From positions 365,966 to 429,965 of the forward strand of contig CALKFG010000005.1 of the NCBI GenBank assembly GCA_938084575.1: DNA of 64,000 bases, read 5' to 3'. Positions 20,508 through 29,301 of the stretch are shown one piece after another. Source of the DNA: an uncultured Hyphomonadaceae bacterium (lineage in GTDB: Bacteria; Pseudomonadota; Alphaproteobacteria; Caulobacterales; Hyphomonadaceae). Numbering within the stretch: position 1 is the stretch's first letter; each line of letters opens with the position of its first letter. Below the pieces are notes generated by a model. That model saw only the letters and a list, made by a program, of their open reading frames with translations, was not told the DNA's origin and did not search any database. Both the position numbers and the translations under genes were made by a program.

Positions 20508-21281
20508 CTAGTCTACGACAGTAAGTATGGGGCCCATATCCGCGCCGGCTTCATTTCGTCGTAAAGAAGGGACGTAGACCCGGCTAATCTGGCCATCAAT
20601 GTAAAGTGCGTCTGGTGTTTTGAGGTTGTCGCGGAAGAGCGTGGCGAAGTCATGGAAGCTGACCGCATCGTCCGAAATGACGAAATAGACGGCATGGCCT
20701 TCGGCATCGACACCGACCCCGTTTCGCCGCCGACGGGATGTCCCATCCGGATTAAGACCTGGATGCAGGGCGCCATCAATGACCAGCATTGGCCCCGACT
20801 GCGTGGCGAAAAGGGGATCCAGGCCTGACGCCAGATAGGCACGGCTTTCGGTAATTCCCGCCTGCCCGTCCCGCAGCCAGAAAACGCCGTTTGGTTTCAG
20901 GTGGAAATTGCCTGGTCCGTCATTGGTGTTGACCTGTGCCTGGTCCCCGCTGGCGTCACGATAGAACCCGACCGGACGTCTGTCCTGATGATACATGCCG
21001 CCATTCATGGCGAAGATTAGGCTCAGGCCCTGCTCGGATAATTCCCGCGCCAGCGTCTCGAATTGATAATAGGGCACATTGTTTCCATCGCTGTGGAACA
21101 ACCGAATATCGTCCTCGCGGACGTCAAACTGGCAGACCAGGAAGTCCGCACCCGCATGGCGTTGGGACTGGCAGGGCAACGAGGATGAGGGTGCAGATGC
21201 GCGGCAGCCGACAAGGGACAGACACCCAAGCAGGCCGGCAAAGATCAGTCTCTTCGGGTTCTGCGGCGGCGTTGGTAGCAT
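20508..21281 (-). CDS. Phosphodiester glycosidase family lipoprotein (DUF2233)
   Basis: The 257-residue protein has a lipoprotein signal with lipobox LVGC near residue 26. A NAGPA-type domain follows: IFAMNGGMYHQDRRPVGFY, NGVFWLRDG, ATQSGPMLVIDG, RRRRNGVGVDAEGHAVYFVISDD and DALYIDGQISRVYVP. In animals this domain uncovers mannose-6-phosphate, while bacterial members are predicted glycosidases of phosphodiester-linked sugars in the periplasm. The natural substrate is unknown. It is separated by 48 bases from the upstream gene on the same strand. Confidence 0.88.
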   Translation of the reverse strand: MLPTPPQNPKRLIFAGLLGCLSLVGCRASAPSSSLPCQSQRHAGADFLVCQFDVREDDIRLFHSDGNNVPYYQFETLARELSEQGLSLIFAMNGGMYHQDRRPVGFYRDASGDQAQVNTNDGPGNFHLKPNGVFWLRDGQAGITESRAYLASGLDPLFATQSGPMLVIDGALHPGLNPDGTSRRRRNGVGVDAEGHAVYFVISDDAVSFHDFATLFRDNLKTPDALYIDGQISRVYVPSLRRNEAGADMGPILTVVD

Positions 21282-21329
21282 ACGCGCAGTATGATTCGGT
21301 TCCGATGGCAGATCAATGTCGGCTGTGGA

Positions 21330-22937
21330 TCAACACTGTCCGGACTGAGCAAATCCAATCCACTGCCGCGCCTCTTCTGCGTCAACAGGGTTTTCACTCC
21401 CCCAAAGCATATGCGCGCCGCCCGGCGTCGCGAGAAAGTCCGTGGTCGCCTGCAGCAGCGTTCGAACTGAGAATTTCGCCAGCGCGTCAGCGCTGCGTAT
21501 GCCGGCGCCGACAAGGATCTGGCTGTCAAGCGCCCGCAGGCCTGGAGCGTCCAGCATAAGCCGTGCCTGGTCTTGCCAGTCCGTCACTGTCTCCAGCGTA
21601 ATAGAGCCAATGTCGAGCGCCTCCGCGGTTCGGCGTGGGTCAGCATCAAGCAGGTCGCCAATGGTGCCGATGTCCAACTGCTTCAGGCGTCCAGCCGTTT
21701 TCGGTCCGATCGAGGGGCCCTCGAGGATGGGAGACATGCGGGATAGCCTGCTGCCGGCGATGTTCTGCGGGAGCTTGGCTTCAGGGTCAAGCCGGTCGGC
21801 GGGCGAAGGTGGCGGAGCGTCTGTGGCACGGCTGGTCGCATGCCGCATACCTGTTTGGGGTGCCGCCGATTCCAGTTTGACCATAGCCCCCGGTTGCGGG
21901 TGGACTTGGCCGGTATCCTCAGGCTCGGCCAGAACCTTCAGAACATAACGCACCGGCGGGGTTTGCCGGGGGCGCTGGACATGCTCGGCGCCGAGGGGTT
22001 CCAGGGGCTGAGCATTAAGGACGGCCAGTGGCATGCGCAGAACCTGCTCGGCATGCAACCGGCGGATCATCTTGTGGTCGGTGGGAAGAGTCCTGGCCAC
22101 TTTTCCGGTGGTCTGCAATTCCCGGTACATGGCGACCACGGCGCGCCGGTCCCGGCTGTTCTGCACGCGTCGGGCAAGTTTGCGCAGGGGGATATCCAAA
22201 GCCGCAAGATAGCCCGGCAGGTCGAGGTCCATTTCGGGTGGAACCGCTTCGGCTTCCGCAAAAGCCCGGTCGAGCAAGGTTGTCATGCCGGATGTGGCAT
22301 AGGCCAGCAGGTCAGCTAAAATCGTGACCAGAGCCTGGTCAAGTCCGGCCTTCGGGTCGTCGACTCCCCGCTCCAGATTATAGTGGTCAATCAAGGTTTG
22401 ATAATGCGGATGGGCATATTTCGCGCCTGCCAGCACCATGTCAGCGACGAATCCCGGGTCTGTCCCGGCCGGAACGTCGGGACAGCCGCGGGCATCGACC
22501 CATGCCTTGAGTTCGTGCCGCGAGGCGGCGATTGACCGGTCGAGGGCCCGGTGCATGGCCGCCTTTTCTTCCGACTGGCCCGTGTGGAAGGGGTGAAGCG
22601 GATCGACGTAATAATGGGTCAGAACCCCCAGGGCATAAGCGGCCCTGCCCCATTTTCCTGACCGCAGCGCATCAACCGACCGCCCATACCATTTCATCGC
22701 GGCATCCCGCGCGCCACCCCATTCACCTTCCTGCACGTGCAGCACCTGGTTCTTAAAGTCACCGAAACGGCGGTCTGGTGCGAGGGCGCCTCTGAGCAAT
22801 TGCGAATGGTGGCGCAGCAACACAGCCTTCCAGCGGGCTGCGTGCGGGCCTTTCAGCCGGTTCAGGGCGTCAATGATGACGAATTGGTGGGTCGACCGGC
22901 AGCGATGATTCAGGACCACAAGTTCCAGAAGTGTCAT
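21330..22937 (-). CDS. Zinc-dependent phospholipase C-like domain fused to DUF4332
   Basis: The 535-residue protein starts with a helical zinc-PLC/S1-nuclease-like domain. An N-terminal NHRCRSTHQFVI segment is followed by LTHYYVDPLHPFHTGQSEEKAAMHRALD near residue 108, which supplies several His/Asp metal ligands. After a Pro-rich linker, residues about 405-530 form a DUF4332-type helix-hairpin-helix module (LEGPSIGPKTAGRLKQLDIGTIGDLLDADP). No signal peptide is evident. The enzymatic substrate is unknown. A CtrA-like box lies about 145 bases upstream, suggesting cell-cycle control. Confidence 0.75.
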   Translation of the reverse strand: MTLLELVVLNHRCRSTHQFVIIDALNRLKGPHAARWKAVLLRHHSQLLRGALAPDRRFGDFKNQVLHVQEGEWGGARDAAMKWYGRSVDALRSGKWGRAAYALGVLTHYYVDPLHPFHTGQSEEKAAMHRALDRSIAASRHELKAWVDARGCPDVPAGTDPGFVADMVLAGAKYAHPHYQTLIDHYNLERGVDDPKAGLDQALVTILADLLAYATSGMTTLLDRAFAEAEAVPPEMDLDLPGYLAALDIPLRKLARRVQNSRDRRAVVAMYRELQTTGKVARTLPTDHKMIRRLHAEQVLRMPLAVLNAQPLEPLGAEHVQRPRQTPPVRYVLKVLAEPEDTGQVHPQPGAMVKLESAAPQTGMRHATSRATDAPPPSPADRLDPEAKLPQNIAGSRLSRMSPILEGPSIGPKTAGRLKQLDIGTIGDLLDADPRRTAEALDIGSITLETVTDWQDQARLMLDAPGLRALDSQILVGAGIRSADALAKFSVRTLLQATTDFLATPGGAHMLWGSENPVDAEEARQWIGFAQSGQC

Positions 22938-23080
22938 ATTTCATGCCCCCGCCATCGTGTTCAGACCATGTGGTCATATCGGACAGATCCACGGCGTGGC
23001 GGCCCGGTGCGCCATGCTCAGGGGTCCGGCCAGCGACCAGAGAATGTGTTAAGACTTTCCCCACGAATCGACCGAATTGG

Positions 23081-23095
23081 TTAATACCCGATTAA
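23081..23095. promoter_or_regulatory. Perfect CtrA box (TTAA-N7-TTAA)
   Basis: TTAATACCCGATTAA matches the full binding consensus of the alphaproteobacterial cell-cycle regulator CtrA. It lies in the 253-base gap upstream of the phospholipase/DUF4332 gene (-). A GAATC sequence at 23065-23069, a CcrM methylation site, is close by. The box reads on both strands, but only the - strand gene starts nearby. Eight fixed A/T bases should be rare in DNA this GC-rich. Binding is inferred. Confidence 0.6.
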
Positions 23096-23190
23096 TCATT
23101 TGCGGGGGCCACCAGCCGTTACCGGTGGGGATAGGACAGAGGTTCAGGCCGGCGGCGACGCGGACTCAGCGTGACCTTAAAGCGGCACGA

Positions 23191-24063
23191 TCAGGGCTTC
23201 TTGACGGGCCGCATGAGGCCTTCCTGGGCCATGCTCGCGACCAGCTCACCGGTCCGGGTAAACACGCTGCCACGATTGAAGCTGCGTGCCCCGCCGGCAT
23301 ACGGGCTGTCCATGACATAGAGGTGCCATTCGTCGAACCGGATCGGGGCGTGAAACCACATGGCGTGATCGAGGCTGGCCGACATCAGTTCTCCGGACAT
23401 CCAGGACACGCCGTGCGGACGGTTGCCGGTTCCGAGCAGCGCCATGTCGGAGGCATAGGCCATGAGGCAATGGTGCAGCCAGGGCGCTTCGTCGATCGGC
23501 CGGGCGACCTTGAACCAGAGGGCATGGGAATCGCTGGCTTTCTCCGGCTTCAGGGGGTCCAGCGGATTGATTTCGCGAATTTCAATCGGGCGGGGCCGCA
23601 GGAAATGCCCGCGATGGCGCTCTGGCAGCTTGGCAGCAAATTGTTCGCGCCACGCGACCCGATCGCCGAGCTCTTCCGGCAGGGGGACATCCGGCATGGC
23701 ATGCTGATGGTGCCAGCCCTCTTCCTTTTTGTGAAACGATGCCGCCAGGTTAAAGATCTGGCGACCATGCTGAACCGCGATCACCCGCCGGGTGGTGAAG
23801 CTGCCACCGTCGCGCGAGCGGTCGACCTCATAGATGATCGGGATTGAGGGGTCTCCGGGCCGGATAAAATAGGCGTGAAGAGAGTGGCAGGTCCGATTTG
23901 CCGTATCAATGGTCCGGTAGGCCGCGACGAGCGACTGAGCGATCACCTGCCCCCCGAAGACACGCTGATTGGTTTCATTGTCCGGGCTTTGCCCGCGAAA
24001 CAAATCAACTTCCAGCCGTTCAAGGTCCAAAAGCCTCAGCAGGTCTTCGACGGTATCACTCAT
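23191..24063 (-). CDS. tesB: Acyl-CoA thioesterase II
   Basis: TesB hydrolyses acyl-CoAs to free acid and CoA. The 290-residue double-hotdog protein starts MSDTVEDLLRLLDLERLEVDLFRG. It has QRVFGGQVIAQSLVAA, HSLHAYFIRPGDPSIPIIYEVDRSRDGGSF and, near the C-terminus, SLDHAMWFHAPIRFDEWHLYVMDSP (catalytic Asp and its partners). I start at 24063 with GAGAGAA upstream. The longer open frame to 24414 runs antisense into the next gene. Next to an acyl-CoA synthetase, it fits fatty-acid turnover. Confidence 0.95.
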   Translation of the reverse strand: MSDTVEDLLRLLDLERLEVDLFRGQSPDNETNQRVFGGQVIAQSLVAAYRTIDTANRTCHSLHAYFIRPGDPSIPIIYEVDRSRDGGSFTTRRVIAVQHGRQIFNLAASFHKKEEGWHHQHAMPDVPLPEELGDRVAWREQFAAKLPERHRGHFLRPRPIEIREINPLDPLKPEKASDSHALWFKVARPIDEAPWLHHCLMAYASDMALLGTGNRPHGVSWMSGELMSASLDHAMWFHAPIRFDEWHLYVMDSPYAGGARSFNRGSVFTRTGELVASMAQEGLMRPVKKP

Positions 24064-24145
24064 CGAGATTCTCTCATATCTTTGTTGACCCCGGTCATGT
24101 AACAGTCTTGAGCATTGCTGCAAGCGATAAGGGCGAGAGGACCGC

Positions 24146-25933
24146 ATGGGTGTTCTGAAGACAATCTTGAAAGAGTATCGGACGCTCAGGGCTTTTCTCG
24201 GGATCAACAAGTGGACATCTGAACTCGGCCCGGACCGGGCTGAGACGCTGGCGGATGACCTCGAAAAAGTGGTCGACCAGCACACCCGCAATGTCGCCAT
24301 ACGCTTCGAAGATGACGTGGTCACATATGGCGAGCTCGATGCGCGGGCCAATCGCGTCGCCAATTGGGCTCTGGCCGAGGGACTTACATCCGGCGATGCG
24401 GTGGCATTGTTCATGGAAAACAGGCCGGATTATATCGCCATCTGGTACGGCCTGCAGAAAATCGGTGTCGTGGTCGGCCTGATCAACCACAATTTAACCG
24501 AAAACGCTCTGGCACACTGCATTGATGTGGCGGCGGCAAAACTGATTGTTACCGGATCGGAACAGGATGACGCCCTGCGCGGGGCGCACGGTCAGATCAA
24601 TGTCACCGCCCCGGTCTGGACGCTGGGCGGGGCCTATGGCGCCGATCTGTCGGCGGCCCTGGAGCGCCACCCGGCACAGCGTCCCGACCGCGCGCACAGG
24701 GCGCATTTGAGAGGCCGGGATCTCGCCCTGTATGTATACACGTCCGGCACCACCGGCCTGCCCAAGGCGGCGAGGCTGACCCATACAAGGCTGGCGGGAA
24801 TGATGCGGAGCTTTATCGCTCCATGCCGCATATCGGCCCGTGACCGGGTCTATGTCAGCCTGCCTCTCTACCACAGCACGGGCGGGGTCTGTGGTGTTGG
24901 AGTGGCCCTGCTCACCGGCGCCAGCCTGGTCCTGCGGCGAAAATTCTCGGCCAGCCAGTTCTGGCAGGACTGCGTCGACCACCAGGTCACCGTCATCGTC
25001 TATATCGGTGAGCTTTGTCGTTACCTGGTCAATCAGCCACTGGATCCGAAAGAGACGGCACACCGGGTGCGTGTCGGGTTTGGAAATGGCCTGCGTCCGG
25101 ATATCTGGCAGGACTTCGTCACCCGGTTTCAGATTCCCAGACTGGTTGAGTTTTATGGCTCTACCGAAGGCAATGTCAGCTTCATGAATGTCGATGGCAA
25201 GGTCGGCGCGGTGGGGCGTATTCCGGCCTATCTGAAGCATGTGTTTGCCCATGTTGCCTTTGTCCGGTTCGACACGGTCGAGCAGCTGCCCGTGCGCGGA
25301 GAAGACGGGTTCTGCATACGCGCCGCCATCGGCGAAGCCGGCGAGGTTCTGGGACGGCTGGGCGACGATGCCCGGACGCGTTTCGAGGGATATAATGACG
25401 CGGCCGCGACGCAGAAGAAAATTTTGCGCGATGTGTTTGAGCCCGGTGACATGTGGTTTCGCACCGGTGATCTGATGAAGCGGGATGCCGATGGCTATGT
25501 CTATTTCATCGACCGGATCGGCGATACGTTTCGTTGGAAGGGCGAGAATGTCTCAACCAATGAGGTCAGCGAGGTGCTGTCCCAGGCCCCCGGTATTGCC
25601 ACGGCAAATGTCTATGGGGTGCCCATTCCCGGGGCTGATGGAAAGGCCGGCATGGCCGCCATCACGACCAAGGGTGAGGTCGACTTTGCAACCCTTTATG
25701 GCTGGCTGGCGGGGCGCCTGCCCAAATATGCCATTCCCCTGTTCATACGGGTTCAGCGCGAGGCTGAAACCACTGGAACATTCAAATATCGCAAAGTGGA
25801 TCTTGTGGCCGAGGGCTTTGATGTCGAGGAAATCAGCGATCCGATCTGGTATTATGACCCTGCAAAGGGCGAGTATGTGGGGCTGAGCTCTGAGGCCCAT
25901 GCGGATCTGCGTGCGGGAGCGGTCCGGTTCTGA
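24146..25933 (+). CDS. Long-chain acyl-CoA synthetase, FATP type
   Basis: This enzyme activates long or very-long-chain fatty acids to acyl-CoA with ATP. The 595-residue protein has the AMP-binding motif YTSGTTGLPKAARLTH near residue 197, FYGSTEGNVSF near residue 335 and WFRTGDLMKRDADGYVYFIDRIGDTFRWKGENVST, the FATP/VLACS signature. The N-terminal region (TSELGPDRAETLADD) and the C-terminal GKAGMAAI also follow SLC27-like members. AGAGGA precedes the ATG at a good distance. It is divergent from tesB, and thiD starts one base after its stop. Confidence 0.93.
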   Translation: MGVLKTILKEYRTLRAFLGINKWTSELGPDRAETLADDLEKVVDQHTRNVAIRFEDDVVTYGELDARANRVANWALAEGLTSGDAVALFMENRPDYIAIWYGLQKIGVVVGLINHNLTENALAHCIDVAAAKLIVTGSEQDDALRGAHGQINVTAPVWTLGGAYGADLSAALERHPAQRPDRAHRAHLRGRDLALYVYTSGTTGLPKAARLTHTRLAGMMRSFIAPCRISARDRVYVSLPLYHSTGGVCGVGVALLTGASLVLRRKFSASQFWQDCVDHQVTVIVYIGELCRYLVNQPLDPKETAHRVRVGFGNGLRPDIWQDFVTRFQIPRLVEFYGSTEGNVSFMNVDGKVGAVGRIPAYLKHVFAHVAFVRFDTVEQLPVRGEDGFCIRAAIGEAGEVLGRLGDDARTRFEGYNDAAATQKKILRDVFEPGDMWFRTGDLMKRDADGYVYFIDRIGDTFRWKGENVSTNEVSEVLSQAPGIATANVYGVPIPGADGKAGMAAITTKGEVDFATLYGWLAGRLPKYAIPLFIRVQREAETTGTFKYRKVDLVAEGFDVEEISDPIWYYDPAKGEYVGLSSEAHADLRAGAVRF

Positions 25934-25934
25934 T

Positions 25935-26765
25935 ATGACCCTGTCTAAGCAAGACGGCACACGCGGCCGCGTTCTGATCATTGCCGGCTCAGACAGTGGT
26001 GGCGGCGCCGGCATTCAGGCGGATATCAAAACCGTCACGGCTCTGGGCGGATTTGCGAGCACTGCCATAACTGCGATCACGGCGCAAAACACGCTGGGTG
26101 TGCAGGGCATCTGGCCGGTCAGCGATACGGCCGTACTGGCCCAGATTCAATCGGTCCTCAGTGATTTGGGGGCGGACACGATTAAGACCGGCATGCTGGG
26201 ATCAGCACGATTGGTTGAGCTCATCGGGGACAGGCTGGATGGTCTGGCACCAGAGACCGACCGGGTTGTTGATCCGGTCATGGTCGCGACCAGCGGTGAC
26301 CGGCTGGTGGACCAGGCCGCTATCAGCGCCATTGCCGCGATTCTGATTCCGGGGGCGGCTCTGGTCACACCGAACGCCCCCGAGGCCGAGATCCTGACCG
26401 GCAAGGCCGTCGAGACGGTTGACGGGCAGCGCCGGGCCGCAGAACGCCTGCTCGAGCGGGGAGCCCGCGCGGCACTGGTCAAGGGCGGCCATATTCCGGG
26501 GGGCGTCCTGACAGATGTCCTGCAAACCACCGACGGGGAATGGATTTTTGAGGGCACGCGGATCCCCGGCCGGGCGACCCACGGCACTGGGTGTACCCTG
26601 GCCAGTGCGATTGCAACAAGGATGTCCTTTGCCGCGTCGGTTTCCGAAGCGGTTGAGGTGGCACGGACCTATTTAAGAGGGGCAATTGAACATGCCCCCG
26701 CGCTTGGCGCCGGGCAGGGGCCGGTCAACCATGCCTGGACCTTGCGGCCGATGCCGGACGACTGA
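25935..26765 (+). CDS. thiD: Hydroxymethylpyrimidine/phosphomethylpyrimidine kinase
   Basis: ThiD phosphorylates HMP-P to HMP-PP for coupling into thiamine phosphate. The 276-residue ribokinase-like protein has LIIAGSDSGGGAGIQADIKT at the start, AITAITAQNT and IKTGMLGSARLVE. DPVMVATSGDRL, TPNAPEAEILTG, LVKGGHIPGG and the anion-hole motif THGTGCTLASAIA complete the family pattern. I start at 25935, one base after the acyl-CoA synthetase stop, so it is probably co-translated with that gene. It complements the thiC gene about 8 kb away. No riboswitch is visible here. Confidence 0.95.
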   Translation: MTLSKQDGTRGRVLIIAGSDSGGGAGIQADIKTVTALGGFASTAITAITAQNTLGVQGIWPVSDTAVLAQIQSVLSDLGADTIKTGMLGSARLVELIGDRLDGLAPETDRVVDPVMVATSGDRLVDQAAISAIAAILIPGAALVTPNAPEAEILTGKAVETVDGQRRAAERLLERGARAALVKGGHIPGGVLTDVLQTTDGEWIFEGTRIPGRATHGTGCTLASAIATRMSFAASVSEAVEVARTYLRGAIEHAPALGAGQGPVNHAWTLRPMPDD

Positions 26766-26838
26766 CCAGAGTGGCCCCCGTCAGAGTGCATAGAGACAGG
26801 TCGTCCAGTAACCCGACAAAACCAAAAGGATTCTGAAA

Positions 26839-27651
26839 ATGCCCCAAACCCGCTTTGCTCAAATTGATGCGTTTGCGAGTCGCCCCTTTACCGGGAACCA
26901 GGCCTGCGTCATGCCGCTGGAGGCCTTCTTTGCCGATGATGTGCTTCAGAACATCGCGGCAGAAAACAATGTTGCCGAGACCGCCTTCCTCGTTCCGGAC
27001 GGGGAGGGGCGATGGCAGCTGCGATGGTTTACGCCAACCACCGAGGTCCCGCTGTGTGGCCACGCAACACTGGCGGCCGCGCACGCGCTGTTCACCATGG
27101 AAGGGTATGAGGGCGAGCGGATTACCTTTGCCACGCGGGCATCAGGGGAGCTGTATGTGTCACAGCGTCTCGACGGGCGTCTTGAAATGGACTTCCCGGC
27201 GCCGGAGCTGTCCGTCCTGCCACCTGACCCTGCTTTGAGCGTCGCCCTGGGTGCCGAGCCGGTGCGTCTGGTCAGGGGCCCGTATCTTGCGGCGCAATTT
27301 GACCATGTTGAGACCATTCTTGCCCTCAAGCCGGATTTTCAGGCGCTGGGCGCGCTTGGGGCCGAAGCCGGGGAAGGCCCCGGCCATATCGGCTGTTTTG
27401 CCATGGGGGGTGACGGTGTCGATATCACAAGTCGCTTTTTCGCCCCGGGAAGCGGCGTAAATGAGGATCCTGCCACGGGAAGCTGGCATTGCATTCTCGC
27501 CAGTCTGCTTGGGCCGCAACTGCAGCGACCACTGGCCTGTTTTCAGGCCTCGCCTGGTCGCGGCGGAGATATTGAGGTGGAACTGGCGGGTGCCCGGGTC
27601 AAGCTGAGGGGACAGTGTCAGACCGTGATCGAGGGGCGGTTCCGGTTTTAG
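26839..27651 (+). CDS. PhzF family isomerase/epimerase
   Basis: The 270-residue protein has the two-lobed PhzF fold signatures. QIDAFASRPFTGNQACV is followed by AAENNVAETAFLV with the catalytic Glu, then TPTTEVPLCGHATLAAAHAL and, in the second half, GVNEDPATGSWHC. PhzF in pseudomonads isomerises a phenazine precursor, but most homologues act in unknown pathways and no phenazine genes are nearby. AAAGGA lies 8 bases upstream of the ATG. Confidence 0.93.
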   Translation: MPQTRFAQIDAFASRPFTGNQACVMPLEAFFADDVLQNIAAENNVAETAFLVPDGEGRWQLRWFTPTTEVPLCGHATLAAAHALFTMEGYEGERITFATRASGELYVSQRLDGRLEMDFPAPELSVLPPDPALSVALGAEPVRLVRGPYLAAQFDHVETILALKPDFQALGALGAEAGEGPGHIGCFAMGGDGVDITSRFFAPGSGVNEDPATGSWHCILASLLGPQLQRPLACFQASPGRGGDIEVELAGARVKLRGQCQTVIEGRFRF

Positions 27652-27693
27652 CCTGACGGCTGGCCGTACCCCCGCCCCAAGGTTCAAAGCGTT

Positions 27694-28365
27694 TTAAGCC
27701 ACGAGCTGGCGGGCCTGACCAATCCAGTCCTCCCGCCGAACCTTTCCCTTGAAGGACAGCTGGTCTTCAATCCATTCCGCCTGCAGGTCTGACCAGCCGG
27801 CGATCTGGTGGAAATGGAAAATGCCCAGCGCGTTGAGGCGGGCACTTAGCTTGGGGCCGATCCCCTTGATCTGTGTCAGCGCGTCGGCACCGCCATCGGG
27901 CGCGTCGAGCAGGGCAGGTATGGCGGATGCGGCAGGCGCGGCATCTGATGTGGCACCGGTCTCTGGTGCGGGCTGGGCGTCTGCTGCGGGTGCGGCCCCT
28001 GGTGCCGGGGACGTTTTGACCGGTCCGGTGTCCTGGCGCCGCTGAAGCCGGTCAAAGAAATCGGTCAGTGAGGCCCCACGGGTAATGGCCGGTTCTGTTA
28101 TCCAGCTGGGCAGGGACTCCAGAAGGCGGGCCGTATTTTCCCAGTGCCGAAGGTTCATATCTGCCAGGCTGCGCAGGACTTCGCCAGCAAGCGGCTCAAT
28201 GTCGGACTTTTCCGTCGTCATGTCCTGTTGGCCAATGCGGCGGGCATGGTCCATCATGACATTCTGCGTCCGGTGCCTGAAATCCGTCCAGGTCGACAGC
28301 GTTTCCTGCATATAGCCGAAGGGTGTGAGGGGGGTGGAGTCTTCCGGGAGGGATGTCTGGGTCAT
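27694..28365 (-). CDS. Phasin-like N-terminus with a C-terminal helix-hairpin-helix domain
   Basis: The 223-residue protein has a helical N-terminal part (TPFGYMQETLSTWTDFRHRTQNVM, LRHWENTARLLESLPSWI) that resembles phasin-type proteins. An Ala/Pro-rich linker follows. The C-terminal domain DALTQIKGIGPKLSARLNALGIFHFHQIAGWS, ending in SFKGKVRREDWIGQA, is the HhH module also found as a tail on alphaproteobacterial NuoE. Its function is unknown, and polyhydroxyalkanoate granule binding is only a guess. AGAGG precedes the start. No pha genes are in the window. Confidence 0.7.
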   Translation of the reverse strand: MTQTSLPEDSTPLTPFGYMQETLSTWTDFRHRTQNVMMDHARRIGQQDMTTEKSDIEPLAGEVLRSLADMNLRHWENTARLLESLPSWITEPAITRGASLTDFFDRLQRRQDTGPVKTSPAPGAAPAADAQPAPETGATSDAAPAASAIPALLDAPDGGADALTQIKGIGPKLSARLNALGIFHFHQIAGWSDLQAEWIEDQLSFKGKVRREDWIGQARQLVA

Positions 28366-28470
28366 GATTTACCTCTATGTTGCACTGCACAATAACCAGA
28401 AGTGAGAGAAAATCAAGCCCGGTTTCGGTGCGGACATGGTTCCGTCACAGGGGCGGGGGTAATATGCGCG

Positions 28471-29289
28471 ATGATCTCTGATTCGTTCCTGCAGAGCGGC
28501 CGGATACTCGTCTTCGATTCCGGTATGGGCGGGCTGACCGTTGCCCGTGAGATTTCCGGTCTGGCCCCGGAGGTTGAGGTCGACTATGCGGCCGATAACG
28601 GGTTCTTCCCTTATGGGGATAAAACCGATGCGGCGCTTCAGGCACGTTTGCCGGATCTTGCTGCCCGGCTGGTTGACGCGGCGCAGCCCGATGTTTTCGT
28701 AATGGCCTGTAACACGGCCAGCACGCTGGCCCTCGACGCTGTCCGGGCAAAGCTCGACATTCCGGTTGTCGGGACCGTTCCTGCGATCAAGCCCGCAGCG
28801 TCCCTGAGCCAGACCGGAACGATTGGATTACTGGCGACGCCGGGGACGATCCGGCGCACATATACCGCTGCTCTGGTCGAGGCTTTTGCCAGGGACATCA
28901 AGGTCATCATGCATGGCTCGATGGATCTGGTGCGGTTGGCTGAGCGCCATGCGGCGGGTGAGGCCATCCCGCTTCAGGCTTTTCGACGTGCGCTGGAGCC
29001 GCTGTTCGTGCAGGCGGGCGCGGAGGCGATCGATACGATTGTGCTGGCCTGCACACATTTTCCGCTGATCCGGGGAGAGCTTGCGGCCACGGTGCCGCAC
29101 GCGGTCAGTTTTGTTGACAGCGGCGAAGCGATTGCCCGCCAGACGCTTCGCCAGATCCGGCCTGGCCAGGGCAAGGGTCGCGGTGGCGGGCGGGTTTTTG
29201 TCACTGGTCCGGCGGTGGGATCCCGACGTTTGCTTGACGTGTGTCGGCGCTTTGGCTTCCCGACAGTTGTGGCGACCGATATTGTCTGA
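28471..29289 (+). CDS. murI: Glutamate racemase
   Basis: MurI interconverts L- and D-glutamate for the second residue of the peptidoglycan stem. The 272-residue product has ILVFDSGMGGLTVARE, YAADNGFFPYGDK, the first catalytic Cys in VMACNTASTLALD, and the second in IVLACTHFPLIRGEL. I start at ATG 28471, preceded by a G-rich stretch. A GTG at 28402 is also in frame but would add 23 residues with no family match. It complements the murCB-ddl cluster at the left end. Confidence 0.95.
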   Translation: MISDSFLQSGRILVFDSGMGGLTVAREISGLAPEVEVDYAADNGFFPYGDKTDAALQARLPDLAARLVDAAQPDVFVMACNTASTLALDAVRAKLDIPVVGTVPAIKPAASLSQTGTIGLLATPGTIRRTYTAALVEAFARDIKVIMHGSMDLVRLAERHAAGEAIPLQAFRRALEPLFVQAGAEAIDTIVLACTHFPLIRGELAATVPHAVSFVDSGEAIARQTLRQIRPGQGKGRGGGRVFVTGPAVGSRRLLDVCRRFGFPTVVATDIV

Positions 29290-29301
29290 ACCATAATCTC
29301 C

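Noticed and set aside
23191..24414. 407-codon version of tesB
   Set aside because: The added N-terminal part is antisense to the acyl-CoA synthetase. TesB homologues begin at MSDTVEDLL, which has its own ribosome site.
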